Positions 1 to 4,800 of a stretch of 6,448 bases of DNA are shown in pieces. The DNA lies in NCBI GenBank assembly GCA_947451735.1, contig CANGAY010000043.1, positions 1-6,448 on the forward strand, written 5' to 3'. This DNA comes from Actinomycetota bacterium (lineage in GTDB: Bacteria > Actinomycetota > Thermoleophilia > Miltoncostaeales > Miltoncostaeaceae). The stretch's first letter is position 1; every line of letters starts with the position of its first letter. Below the pieces are notes generated by a model that had not been told where the DNA came from, made no database searches, and worked only from the letters and a program-made list of their open reading frames with translations. The position numbers and the translations under genes are program-made.

Positions 1-1
1 C

Positions 2-823
2 AAGGGCCTCTCGTACTGGAACACGATCATCCCCGCCGATGGCGGCACGGGCGGCTGCCCCGCCACCATGACCCCCGACCCGGCGCCGGGCACGGGTACT
101 GCACGCGTGCTGGCGGTCGGTCGCTCGGGGTACATCAAGGACGGCCGGGTGACGGGGCGCAAGGACTGGTTCTCGCCGAGCTGGTGGGACTCCTACGACT
201 CGGGCTGCGTGCTGCCCCCGCTGCCCAACACCATGAATGGCGACTCCGCGTGGGATGGGCGCAACCCCAGTGACACCGCACTGCGGGCGCTGGTGATGTC
301 GGCCAAGTCGCGCGTCGTCGTGGGCCAGCAGGAGCTGACCTTCGGCTGCGCCACGTCGGCGTCGTACGACCTGCGCCTCATTGACGCCCTGGCCCGCAAG
401 GTGGCCGACGGCGTGCGCACGCGCATCGTCATCTCGAATGCCAACGGCTCCATCAACTCCACCGAGACGTACAGCGCCGACCCGGCGCTGGCCCAGAAGG
501 TGCTGATGAAGCGCCTCGTGAAGATCACGGGATCGAAGGCCAAGGCCAACGCCGCCGCCTGCAAGTCGTTGATCGTGGCGCCCTTCCGATACTCCCTGAA
601 TGCCACGTGGCCCGATGGCAAGGAGCCTGCGCTGCACGGCAAGGTCATCGCCGTGGACGACGCGGCGTTCTACGTGGGCTCGCAGAACGCCTACCCGAAT
701 CAGCTGCCCGAGTTCGGGTTCATCGTGGAGGATCCCGTGGCCATGCACGACTTCCGCCGCGACTACCTGGAGCCGATGCTGAAGTACTCACGTCAGGCCG
801 CGCTGCCCTGCAAGGCGGCATAG
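2..823 (+). CDS. Secreted phospholipase D (Streptomyces type), C-terminal half, 5' end outside window
   Basis: The frame is open from the first base, so the ATG at 68 is probably internal; 273 residues are visible before the TAG at 821. Near the C-terminus is a complete HKD motif, HxKxxxxD (His 635-637, Lys 641-643, Asp 656-658), followed by GSQN. This is the catalytic signature of the phospholipase D superfamily, which hydrolyses phosphodiester bonds through a phospho-histidine intermediate. Segments such as ALRALVMSAK, YDLRLIDALA, FGFIVEDP and LKYSRQAA match my recollection of the second half of secreted Streptomyces phospholipase D, including a middle GC..TM and VLAVG..G.IKD region. Those enzymes carry two HKD motifs and a signal peptide; the first motif and the signal would lie upstream. 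The likely substrate is phosphatidylcholine or another phospholipid (inferred). Family assignment is secure, exact substrate is not. It ends 60 nt before rpmG and has no evident functional link to it. Confidence 0.88.
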   Translation, partial: KGLSYWNTIIPADGGTGGCPATMTPDPAPGTGTARVLAVGRSGYIKDGRVTGRKDWFSPSWWDSYDSGCVLPPLPNTMNGDSAWDGRNPSDTALRALVMSAKSRVVVGQQELTFGCATSASYDLRLIDALARKVADGVRTRIVISNANGSINSTETYSADPALAQKVLMKRLVKITGSKAKANAAACKSLIVAPFRYSLNATWPDGKEPALHGKVIAVDDAAFYVGSQNAYPNQLPEFGFIVEDPVAMHDFRRDYLEPMLKYSRQAALPCKAA

Positions 824-843
824 CCCGACCATTCCCGGGGCTG

Positions 844-852
844 TGGTACCTT
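844..852 (+). promoter_or_regulatory. Possible extended -10 promoter for rpmG
   Basis: In the 60-nt gap between the phospholipase D stop and rpmG lies TGG-TACCTT, which fits the extended -10 pattern TGN-TANNNT used by actinobacterial housekeeping sigma factors. No convincing -35 box is seen about 17 nt upstream. Transcription would start near 859 and give a leader of about 25 nt. This would make rpmG the first gene of an rpmG-tRNA-Trp-secE-nusG unit. The call is tentative because it rests on a single short element. Confidence 0.3.
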
Positions 853-883
853 CCCGCCCCCGCAAACAACCGGAGGCTTCCCT

Positions 884-1048
884 GTGGGCAAGACCGGCCA
901 GCGCATCGCCGTGACCCTGGCGTGCCAGGACTGCAAGAGGCGCAACTACCAGTCGAATAAGAGCAGGCGCAACACGCCCGACCGCGTGTCGCTCAGCAAG
1001 TACTGCCGCTGGTGTGGCCGTCACACGGAGCACCGCGAGACGCGGTAA
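884..1048 (+). CDS. rpmG: 50S ribosomal protein L33 (zinc-ribbon type)
   Basis: A 54-residue basic protein of the large ribosomal subunit, near the E site. It starts at GTG 884, chosen because GGAGG at 872-876 sits 7 nt upstream and the product then begins [10 protein letters not shown]. Two CxxC pairs (Cys14/Cys17 and Cys41/Cys44) form the zinc-binding ribbon, so this is the zinc-containing (C+) form rather than the cysteine-free paralogue expressed under zinc limitation. The middle [16 protein letters not shown] and the end [15 protein letters not shown] match the family, and the length is normal. The placement of rpmG just before tRNA-Trp, secE and nusG is a common bacterial arrangement and supports the call. 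The frame upstream of the GTG is not needed for the fold. Confidence 0.95.
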   Translation: MGKTGQRIAVTLACQDCKRRNYQSNKSRRNTPDRVSLSKYCRWCGRHTEHRETR

Positions 1049-1058
1049 AGAGGTCACC

Positions 1059-1072
1059 GCCGGGCAACCGGC
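1059..1072 (+). other. Small GCAA-tetraloop hairpin between rpmG and tRNA-Trp
   Basis: GCCGG (1059-1063) and CCGGC (1068-1072) form a perfect 5-bp stem closed by a GCAA loop, a GNRA-class tetraloop. It ends 11 nt before the 5' end of the tRNA. No T-run follows, so a terminator is unlikely. It may be a stability or processing element in a transcript joining rpmG to tRNA-Trp. A stem this short can also arise by chance in such GC-rich DNA. Confidence 0.35.
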
Positions 1073-1083
1073 AACTGAGGCAG

Positions 1084-1156
1084 AGGGTCGTAGCTCAATT
1101 GGTAGAGCACCGGTCTCCAAAACCGGGGGTTGGGGGTTCGAGTCCCTCCGGCCCTG
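1084..1156 (+). tRNA. trpT: tRNA-Trp (anticodon CCA)
   Basis: A complete 73-nt cloverleaf can be drawn. The acceptor stem AGGGTCG (1084-1090) pairs with CGGCCCT (1149-1155) with one G-U pair. The D stem is GCTC/GAGC with loop AATTGGTA. The anticodon stem CCGGT/ACCGG encloses CTCCAAA, placing anticodon CCA at 1117-1119. The T stem GGGGG/CCCTC encloses TTCGAGT. The discriminator is G at 1156, as expected for bacterial tRNA-Trp. The 3' CCA is not encoded directly after the discriminator (GTCCA follows), so it must be added by nucleotidyltransferase. Its position just before secE-nusG is conserved in many actinobacteria. Confidence 0.97.
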
Positions 1157-1192
1157 TCCACCCGACCGCGACGAACGAGTAGACGCCGACAC

Positions 1193-1549
1193 ATGGCAAG
1201 AATCCGACCCTCCAAGGGGCAGGAATCCGGCGAGCCCGGCCCGGGCGGCGCCGAACCTCCCGTTCCTGGAAAGAAGAAGAAGGACTCCGGCGACAAGCCG
1301 AAGGCCCAGCCGCGTCCGCGCAGGCAGCCGAAGACGGAGAAGACCGGGTCGGTCACCAAGGCCGTGCAGGAGGGTCGCAGCCGTCGGTTCCTCGGTGAGA
1401 CCATCACCGAGCTCAAGAAGGTCACCTGGCCGAACCGCGCCCAGCTGTTCCAGGCCACTGCAGTCGTCATCATCTTCGTGGCGGTCATCGCCATCTACCT
1501 CGGCATCATCGACACGCTCATGAGCGCGCTCGTCGACGCCGTCTTCTAG
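1193..1549 (+). CDS. secE: Preprotein translocase subunit SecE
   Basis: The small essential subunit of the SecYEG channel, clamping SecY in the cytoplasmic membrane. The 118-residue product has a hydrophilic, Lys/Arg/Pro-rich N-terminal extension (residues 1-55, with KKKK at 27-30). It then has the conserved amphipathic SecE segment (about 66-82, with ETITELKKVTWPNR) and a single transmembrane helix (about 86-106, FQATAVVIIFVAVIAIYLG). The ELKKVTWP motif is diagnostic. ATG 1193 is chosen because frame-compatible upstream starts lie inside the tRNA. The Shine-Dalgarno is weak, at most a GAG about 17 nt upstream. The form with one membrane helix and a basic extension is typical of actinobacteria and other Gram-positives, whereas E. 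coli SecE has three helices. nusG follows after 9 nt. Confidence 0.95.
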   Translation: MARIRPSKGQESGEPGPGGAEPPVPGKKKKDSGDKPKAQPRPRRQPKTEKTGSVTKAVQEGRSRRFLGETITELKKVTWPNRAQLFQATAVVIIFVAVIAIYLGIIDTLMSALVDAVF

Positions 1550-1558
1550 GAGCACTTC

Positions 1559-2101
1559 TTGCTGCGCTGGTACGTCATCAACACCTACTCGGGTCACGAG
1601 AACAAGGTCAAGGCCAACATCGAGCGTCGCATCGTCACGTTCGGCCGCCAGGGCTCGATCCGTCGCATCGTCGTCCCCACCGAGCAGGTGGTCGAGACGA
1701 ACAAGGATGGCCAGAAGATCCAGACCGAGCGCCGCACGCTCCCCGGGTACGTGCTGGTGAACATGGACATGGGCGACGACGACGCCTGGTCGCTGGTGAA
1801 GAACACCCCCGGCGTCACGGGCTTCGTGGGCGCCACGAAGAACGACGACCACCGCCCGCCGCCCCTCTCGCCGGGCGAGGTGGACCGCCTGCTGCACACG
1901 GCCACCGAGACCCGCGTGAAGGTGCGCGCCGAGTTCACCATCGGCGAGAGCATCAAGGTCATCTCCGGCCCGCTGTCGGACTTCACGGGCGAGATCGCCG
2001 AGATCAACGCCGAGCAGGGAAGGGTGAAGGTCCTGGTGTCGATCTTCGGCCGCGAAACGCCGGCCGAGCTGTCGTTCGACCAGGTGAAGAAGCTGACGTA
2101 A
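1559..2101 (+). CDS. nusG: Transcription termination/antitermination factor NusG
   Basis: A 180-residue elongation factor that binds the RNA polymerase clamp through its N-terminal NGN domain and links it to Rho or to the ribosomal S10/NusE complex through its KOW domain. The NGN domain covers about residues 1-120, with the characteristic WYVINTYSGHENKVKANI start, LPGYVLVNM at 61-69 and NTPGVTGFVG at 82-91. The KOW domain covers about 126-160, with IKVISGPLSDFTGEI, and the protein ends normally at VKKL. Start TTG 1559 is supported by AGGAG (1548-1552), 6 nt upstream and overlapping the secE stop codon, so secE and nusG are probably translationally coupled. The first codons then give MLRWYVINTY, the expected N-terminus. 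The protein has the short form, without the long acidic N-terminal extension found in many Streptomyces and mycobacterial NusG proteins. Confidence 0.97.
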   Translation: MLRWYVINTYSGHENKVKANIERRIVTFGRQGSIRRIVVPTEQVVETNKDGQKIQTERRTLPGYVLVNMDMGDDDAWSLVKNTPGVTGFVGATKNDDHRPPPLSPGEVDRLLHTATETRVKVRAEFTIGESIKVISGPLSDFTGEIAEINAEQGRVKVLVSIFGRETPAELSFDQVKKLT

Positions 2102-2113
2102 ACCGAGTGTTCC

Positions 2114-2136
2114 GCGGGTGCGTGATGCGCACCCGC
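2114..2136 (+). terminator. Intrinsic terminator-like hairpin after nusG
   Basis: GCGGGTGCG (2114-2122) and CGCACCCGC (2128-2136) form a perfect 9-bp stem with a 5-nt loop, starting 12 nt after the nusG stop. The following bases TGGTCATT are only mildly T-rich, as is usual for high-GC actinobacterial terminators. It would separate nusG from rplK transcription. Termination efficiency cannot be judged from sequence alone. Confidence 0.7.
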
Positions 2137-2164
2137 TGGTCATTCGCCCGAATGGATGTATATT
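2137..2164 (+). promoter_or_regulatory. Probable promoter of the rplK-rplA operon
   Basis: TATATT at 2159-2164 is a strong -10 match and the only AT-rich stretch in the nusG-rplK gap. TGGTCA at 2137-2142 matches the TTGACA -35 box at 4 of 6 positions with a 16-nt spacer. The -35 begins directly after the nusG terminator hairpin. Transcription would start near 2170-2172, giving an rplK leader of about 38 nt. Confidence 0.55.
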
Positions 2165-2167
2165 CCC

Positions 2168-2186
2168 GGGCCGCCTGAGACGGCCC
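2168..2186 (+). promoter_or_regulatory. Hairpin in the rplK leader region
   Basis: GGGCCG (2168-2173) and CGGCCC (2181-2186) form a perfect 6-bp stem with loop CCTGAGA, ending 22 nt before the rplK start. Ribosomal protein L1 represses L11-operon translation by binding a leader hairpin in several bacteria, so the location is suggestive. I do not see a clear match to the L1 recognition loop. The proposed transcription start falls in the left arm, so the hairpin may not be complete in RNA. Confidence 0.3.
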
Positions 2187-2208
2187 CGAGACGGAAGGTC
2201 ACGCCACA

Positions 2209-2634
2209 ATGGCGCAGAAGGTCCTGCAGATCATCAAGCTCCACATCCCCGCAGGGGGCGCCTCGCCGGCACCGCCGGTGGGTCCCGCGCTCGGTGGCGC
2301 GAGCATCAACATCATGGAGTTCTGCAAGGCGTTCAACGCCCAGACGCAGAACCTCGGTGGCGTCATCACCCCGGTGGAGATCTCGGTCTACGAGGACCGC
2401 TCCTTCTCGTTCATCACCAAGACGCCGCCGGCGTCGGTGCTGATCAAGGAGGCCATCAAGCTGAAGAAGGGCTCGGCCGAGCCGCACCGCGACAAGGTGG
2501 CCTCCATCTCGCGCGCGCAGCTGCAGCAGATCGCCGAGACCAAGATGAACGACCTGAACGCGAACGACATCGACGCAGCCATCACCATGATCGCCGGTAC
2601 CGCGCGGTCGATGGGCGTCACGGTGGAGGGCTAG
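2209..2634 (+). CDS. rplK: 50S ribosomal protein L11
   Basis: Large-subunit protein that binds the GTPase-associated region of 23S rRNA and forms the base of the stalk contacting elongation factors and RelA. The 141 residues are the usual length. The N-terminal domain (about 1-72) has [19 protein letters not shown] at 22-40, including the Pro-rich loop where thiostrepton-resistance changes occur in other species. The C-terminal rRNA-binding domain (about 75-141) ends with the conserved [17 protein letters not shown] 2209 has GGAAGG at 2193-2198, 10 nt upstream. It is followed after 2 nt by rplA, whose Shine-Dalgarno lies in the last rplK codons, so the pair is co-transcribed and probably coupled. 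Nothing is missing or unusual in the protein. Confidence 0.98.
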   Translation: MAQKVLQIIKLHIPAGGASPAPPVGPALGGASINIMEFCKAFNAQTQNLGGVITPVEISVYEDRSFSFITKTPPASVLIKEAIKLKKGSAEPHRDKVASISRAQLQQIAETKMNDLNANDIDAAITMIAGTARSMGVTVEG

Positions 2635-2636
2635 TC

Positions 2637-3353
2637 ATGGCCAAGCACGGCAAGCGATACGACACGGCCAAGGAGCAGATCCGGCCCGAGGGCAACTACG
2701 CCCCGCTGGACGCCTTCCGCCTTCTCACCTCGTTCGAGGTGGCGCGCTTCGACGCCACCGTCGAGGCCCACTTCCGTCTTGGCGTCAACGTGCGCCACGC
2801 CGAGGAGCAGCTTCGCGGCACCATCGCGCTTCCCCACGGCACCGGCCGCCAGCAGATCGTGGCCGTGTTCGCCGAGGGCGAGAAGGCGCGTGAGGCCGAA
2901 GAGGCCGGCGCCGAGTTCGTTGGCGGCGAGGACCTGGTCAAGAAGGTGGAGGAGGGCTTCTCCGACTTCGACGTGGCCATCGCCACGCCCGACATGATGG
3001 TGGCCGTGGGTCGCCTGGGTCGGGTGCTCGGGCCCTCGGGCAAGATGCCCAACCCGAAGACGGGCACCGTCACCTTCGACGTGGCCAAGGCCGTCACCGA
3101 GATCCAGGGCGGCAAGGTGGAGTACCGCACCGACCGCTCCGGCATCGTGCACATCGGCCTGGGCAAGCGTTCGTTCACCCCCGAGCAGCTCACCGAGAAC
3201 TACGCGGTGATCCTCGAGGAGATCCTGCGCGTCAAGCCGGCTGCCACCAAGGGCAAGTACATCAAGTCCATCAGCATCGCCCAGACCATGGGCCCCGGCG
3301 TGGACGTTGACCCCAGCATCACATCGAACCTGCTCGAGGAGGCCACGGCCTAG
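2637..3353 (+). CDS. rplA: 50S ribosomal protein L1
   Basis: A 238-residue protein that builds the mobile L1 stalk at the E site and helps eject deacylated tRNA; in many bacteria it also represses its own operon. The discontinuous domain I (about 1-68 and 160-238) flanks domain II (about 69-159). Diagnostic segments are LGPSGKMPNPKTGTV at 131-145, GGKVEYRTDRSGIVH at 158-172 and the C-terminal SISIAQTMGPGVDVD. ATG 2637 has GGAGGG at 2625-2630, 6 nt upstream and inside the end of rplK. The open frame runs further upstream, but through rplK in another frame, so the ATG is the true start. Domain II reads GPSGKMP where GPRGLMP is common, a conservative variation. A 181-nt leader separates it from rplJ. 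Confidence 0.98.
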   Translation: MAKHGKRYDTAKEQIRPEGNYAPLDAFRLLTSFEVARFDATVEAHFRLGVNVRHAEEQLRGTIALPHGTGRQQIVAVFAEGEKAREAEEAGAEFVGGEDLVKKVEEGFSDFDVAIATPDMMVAVGRLGRVLGPSGKMPNPKTGTVTFDVAKAVTEIQGGKVEYRTDRSGIVHIGLGKRSFTPEQLTENYAVILEEILRVKPAATKGKYIKSISIAQTMGPGVDVDPSITSNLLEEATA

Positions 3354-3534
3354 GCCGCGCCCACCGCACAGCACCCGACCGAAGACCACGGGGGCGGCCA
3401 TCACGGTCGCCGTAAATCAGGGGCATGGGCCCCGACCCGTGTGAGGACGGAGCAACGGAGCAGTCGGGGCCTCGCGCCCCGCACCGCCTCCCGACGCCCC
3501 GCCTTGCACGGCGGAGAGACGAGGAGGTGAGGAA
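3354..3534 (+). promoter_or_regulatory. Structured rplJ leader, probable L10 autoregulatory leader
   Basis: This 181-nt gap contains no gene but folds well. CCGAAGACC at 3379-3387 resembles an element I recall upstream of actinobacterial rplJ genes. Hairpin A, 3393-3411, pairs GGCGGCC with GGTCGCC (7 bp, one G-U, loop ATCAC). Hairpin B pairs GGCCCCGAC (3428-3436) with GTCGGGGCC (3463-3471), 9 perfect bp. It encloses a stacked 4-bp stem CCGT/ACGG (3437-3440 with 3447-3450) and an asymmetric purine-rich strand (3451-3462). Hairpin C pairs CCGCC (3499-3503) with GGCGG (3510-3514). L10, with L12, represses rplJL by binding such leaders in E. coli and B. subtilis. Assignment here is by position and structure; binding by L10 is inferred. 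No clear promoter is seen inside it. Confidence 0.65.
3522..3530 (+). promoter_or_regulatory. Near-perfect extended Shine-Dalgarno of rplJ
   Basis: AGGAGGTGA is complementary over all nine bases to the expected 3' end of 16S rRNA. AGGAGG ends 7 nt before CTG 3535, the ideal spacing, and no ATG, GTG or TTG lies in the rplJ frame at that distance. This site therefore decides the rplJ start. The upstream CCTCC at 3487-3491 could pair with GGAGG at 3523-3527 and mask it. Confidence 0.85.
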
Positions 3535-4308
3535 CTGAACAGGGAACAGAAGCAGGCCGCAATCGCGGTCATTGCCGAGCGCCTCAAGGACACGGACACC
3601 GTCATCGCGACGGAGTTCCACGGCCTGAGCGTTCGTCAGGTCGAGGAGCTCCGCAACGCGCTCCGCGCCGCTGACGGTCAGTTCCAGGTCGTCAAGAACA
3701 CGCTCGCCCGACGCGCATGCGAAGAGGTGGGCAACGAGGCACTCCTCGAGTACCTCGTGGGGCAGACCGCCCTGGTGTGGGCCAAGGGTGACCCCGCGGC
3801 CGTGGCCAAGGCGATCAACGACTTCGCCAAGAAGTCGGAGGACCGTCTGTCGATGAAGGGCGGCATCCTTGATGGCGCCCCCATCTCGGGTGAGGAGCTC
3901 AAGCAGCTCGCAGCCCTTCCGCCCCGCGACGAGCTCCTGGCCCGTCTTGTGGGTGGCATCGCGAGCCCGCTTCAGGGCACCGCGAATGCACTCAACAGCC
4001 TGCTGTCCGGTATGGCCCGGGCGCTCGGTGCGTACCACGCACAGCGCGCCGCGGAGGCTCCCGCCGAGGCAGCGGCACCCGCCGAGGCACCCGTTGCCGA
4101 GGACGCCCCGGAGACGGCTGACGCGCCGGCTGCCGAGGAGACCGCCGAGGCAGTTGCCGAGGCCCCTGCTGGCGACAGCACTGAGGACACCCCTGCGGCC
4201 GAGGAGACCCCGGCCGCCGACGACAGCACGGAGGCCGAGCAGCAGCCGGCAGCCGACGACACCGCGGACGCCGAGCCGGCTGCCGACGAGACCACAGAAG
4301 GAGACTGA
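3535..4308 (+). CDS. rplJ: 50S ribosomal protein L10 with CTG start and acidic C-terminal tail
   Basis: L10 anchors the L7/L12 dimers to the 23S rRNA GTPase-associated region and, with them, recruits translation factors. Reading from CTG 3535 gives [10 protein letters not shown], the standard actinobacterial L10 N-terminus, behind an ideal Shine-Dalgarno. The first conventional start codon in the region, GTG 3727, would remove 64 conserved residues, including [15 protein letters not shown] and [13 protein letters not shown]. The rRNA-binding domain spans about 1-130. The L12-binding helix spans about 147-172 ([19 protein letters not shown]). Residues 172-257 are an extra, probably disordered tail of Ala, Glu, Asp, Pro and Thr with 28 acidic and no Lys or Arg residues. 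The total of 257 residues compares with about 165-180 for a typical L10. rplL follows after 2 nt. Family identity is certain and the CTG start very likely. Confidence 0.95.
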   Translation: MNREQKQAAIAVIAERLKDTDTVIATEFHGLSVRQVEELRNALRAADGQFQVVKNTLARRACEEVGNEALLEYLVGQTALVWAKGDPAAVAKAINDFAKKSEDRLSMKGGILDGAPISGEELKQLAALPPRDELLARLVGGIASPLQGTANALNSLLSGMARALGAYHAQRAAEAPAEAAAPAEAPVAEDAPETADAPAAEETAEAVAEAPAGDSTEDTPAAEETPAADDSTEAEQQPAADDTADAEPAADETTEGD

Positions 4309-4310
4309 AC

Positions 4311-4694
4311 ATGGCGATGACCACTGAGGAGTGGATCGACGAGCTCAAGGGCATTTCGGTGCTGGAGCTCTCCGAGCGCATCAAGGCACTCGAGGAGGCC
4401 TTCGGCGTCAGCGCCGCGGCCGCCCCGGTTGCGGTTGCCGCAGCCCCGGCTGCCGGTGGCGATGGCGGCGGTGCCGAGGAGAAGACCTCGTTCACCATCA
4501 CGCTCGACTCCGCTGGCGACAAGAAGATCCAGGTGATCAAGGTCGTCCGCGCAGTCACCGGTCTGGGCCTGAAGGAGGCCAAGGACCTCGTTGACGGTGC
4601 CCCCGGCACCATCAAGGAGGGCGTGGCCAAGGACGAGGCCGAGCAGATCAAGACGCAGATCGAAGAGGCCGGCGGCTCCGCCAGCCTCTCGTAG
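4311..4694 (+). CDS. rplL: 50S ribosomal protein L7/L12
   Basis: The flexible stalk protein, present as several dimers on L10, which contacts EF-Tu, EF-G, IF2 and release factors. The 127 residues comprise an N-terminal dimerisation/L10-binding domain (about 1-34, [27 protein letters not shown]). An Ala/Gly-rich hinge follows (about 35-55). The globular C-terminal domain (about 58-127) carries the factor-binding [31 protein letters not shown] 4311 is preferred over ATG 4317 because AAGGAG at 4298-4303 lies 7 nt before it. That Shine-Dalgarno is within the last codons of rplJ, so translation is probably coupled. The stop is followed by a strong terminator. Length and motifs are normal. The hinge is compositionally similar to the L10 tail but contains glycine and fewer acidic residues. 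Confidence 0.98.
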   Translation: MAMTTEEWIDELKGISVLELSERIKALEEAFGVSAAAAPVAVAAAPAAGGDGGGAEEKTSFTITLDSAGDKKIQVIKVVRAVTGLGLKEAKDLVDGAPGTIKEGVAKDEAEQIKTQIEEAGGSASLS

Positions 4695-4713
4695 CACCGC
4701 TGTTCGCCGCATT

Positions 4714-4746
4714 CCGGGGAGGCATCCGCATCGGGTGCCTCCCCGG
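4714..4746 (+). terminator. Strong terminator hairpin after rplL
   Basis: Positions 4714-4728 pair with 4732-4746 in a 15-bp stem with one G-U pair and a CAT loop, starting 19 nt after the rplL stop. Two further T-G pairs could extend it outward. No T-run follows, as in many actinobacterial terminators. It marks the end of the ribosomal-protein operon and insulates the downstream protease gene. The remaining gap to 4800 has no clear promoter. Confidence 0.82.
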
Positions 4747-4800
4747 GGCGCGGTCCTCTCGTGCCCTTCGGCGACGGTGACAACCGCGGGGTCTGATTAG

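Noticed and set aside
1157..1160. Encoded CCA end for tRNA-Trp
   Set aside because: The CCA at 1158-1160 is separated from the discriminator by an extra T, so it is not the 3' terminal CCA.
1130..1192. An upstream start for SecE at 1130
   Set aside because: It lies inside the tRNA-Trp gene and would add a non-homologous Arg-rich segment; ATG 1193 gives the normal protein.
788..2209. Long open frame on the minus strand (473 codons)
   Set aside because: It lies antisense to rpmG, the tRNA, secE and nusG. Its composition is that expected of the complement of high-GC coding DNA, and it shows no recognisable domain.
3413..3418. TAAATC as the -10 of an internal rplJ promoter
   Set aside because: It lacks the final T of TANNNT and has no -35 box upstream (the region is GGGGGC), so it is not supported.
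3727..3729. GTG 3727 as the rplJ start
   Set aside because: It would remove 64 residues of conserved L10 rRNA-binding domain and has no suitable ribosome-binding site; the frame continues upstream to CTG 3535.
4050..4300. DNA tandem repeat or CRISPR-like array in the 3' part of rplJ
   Set aside because: The repetition is irregular and follows codon-level Ala/Glu/Pro composition; there is no constant repeat unit or spacer length.
3972..4783. Overlapping minus-strand open frames opposite rplJ and rplL
   Set aside because: They mirror the Ala/Glu/Pro-coding repeats of the L10 tail and the L12 hinge. High-GC third positions leave few stop codons on the opposite strand.
4777..4800. GTGACA (4777-4782) as the -35 of a protease promoter
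   Set aside because: No -10 element lies at 16-18 nt; the AT-rich GATTAG is only about 12 nt away, so the pair does not fit a housekeeping promoter.
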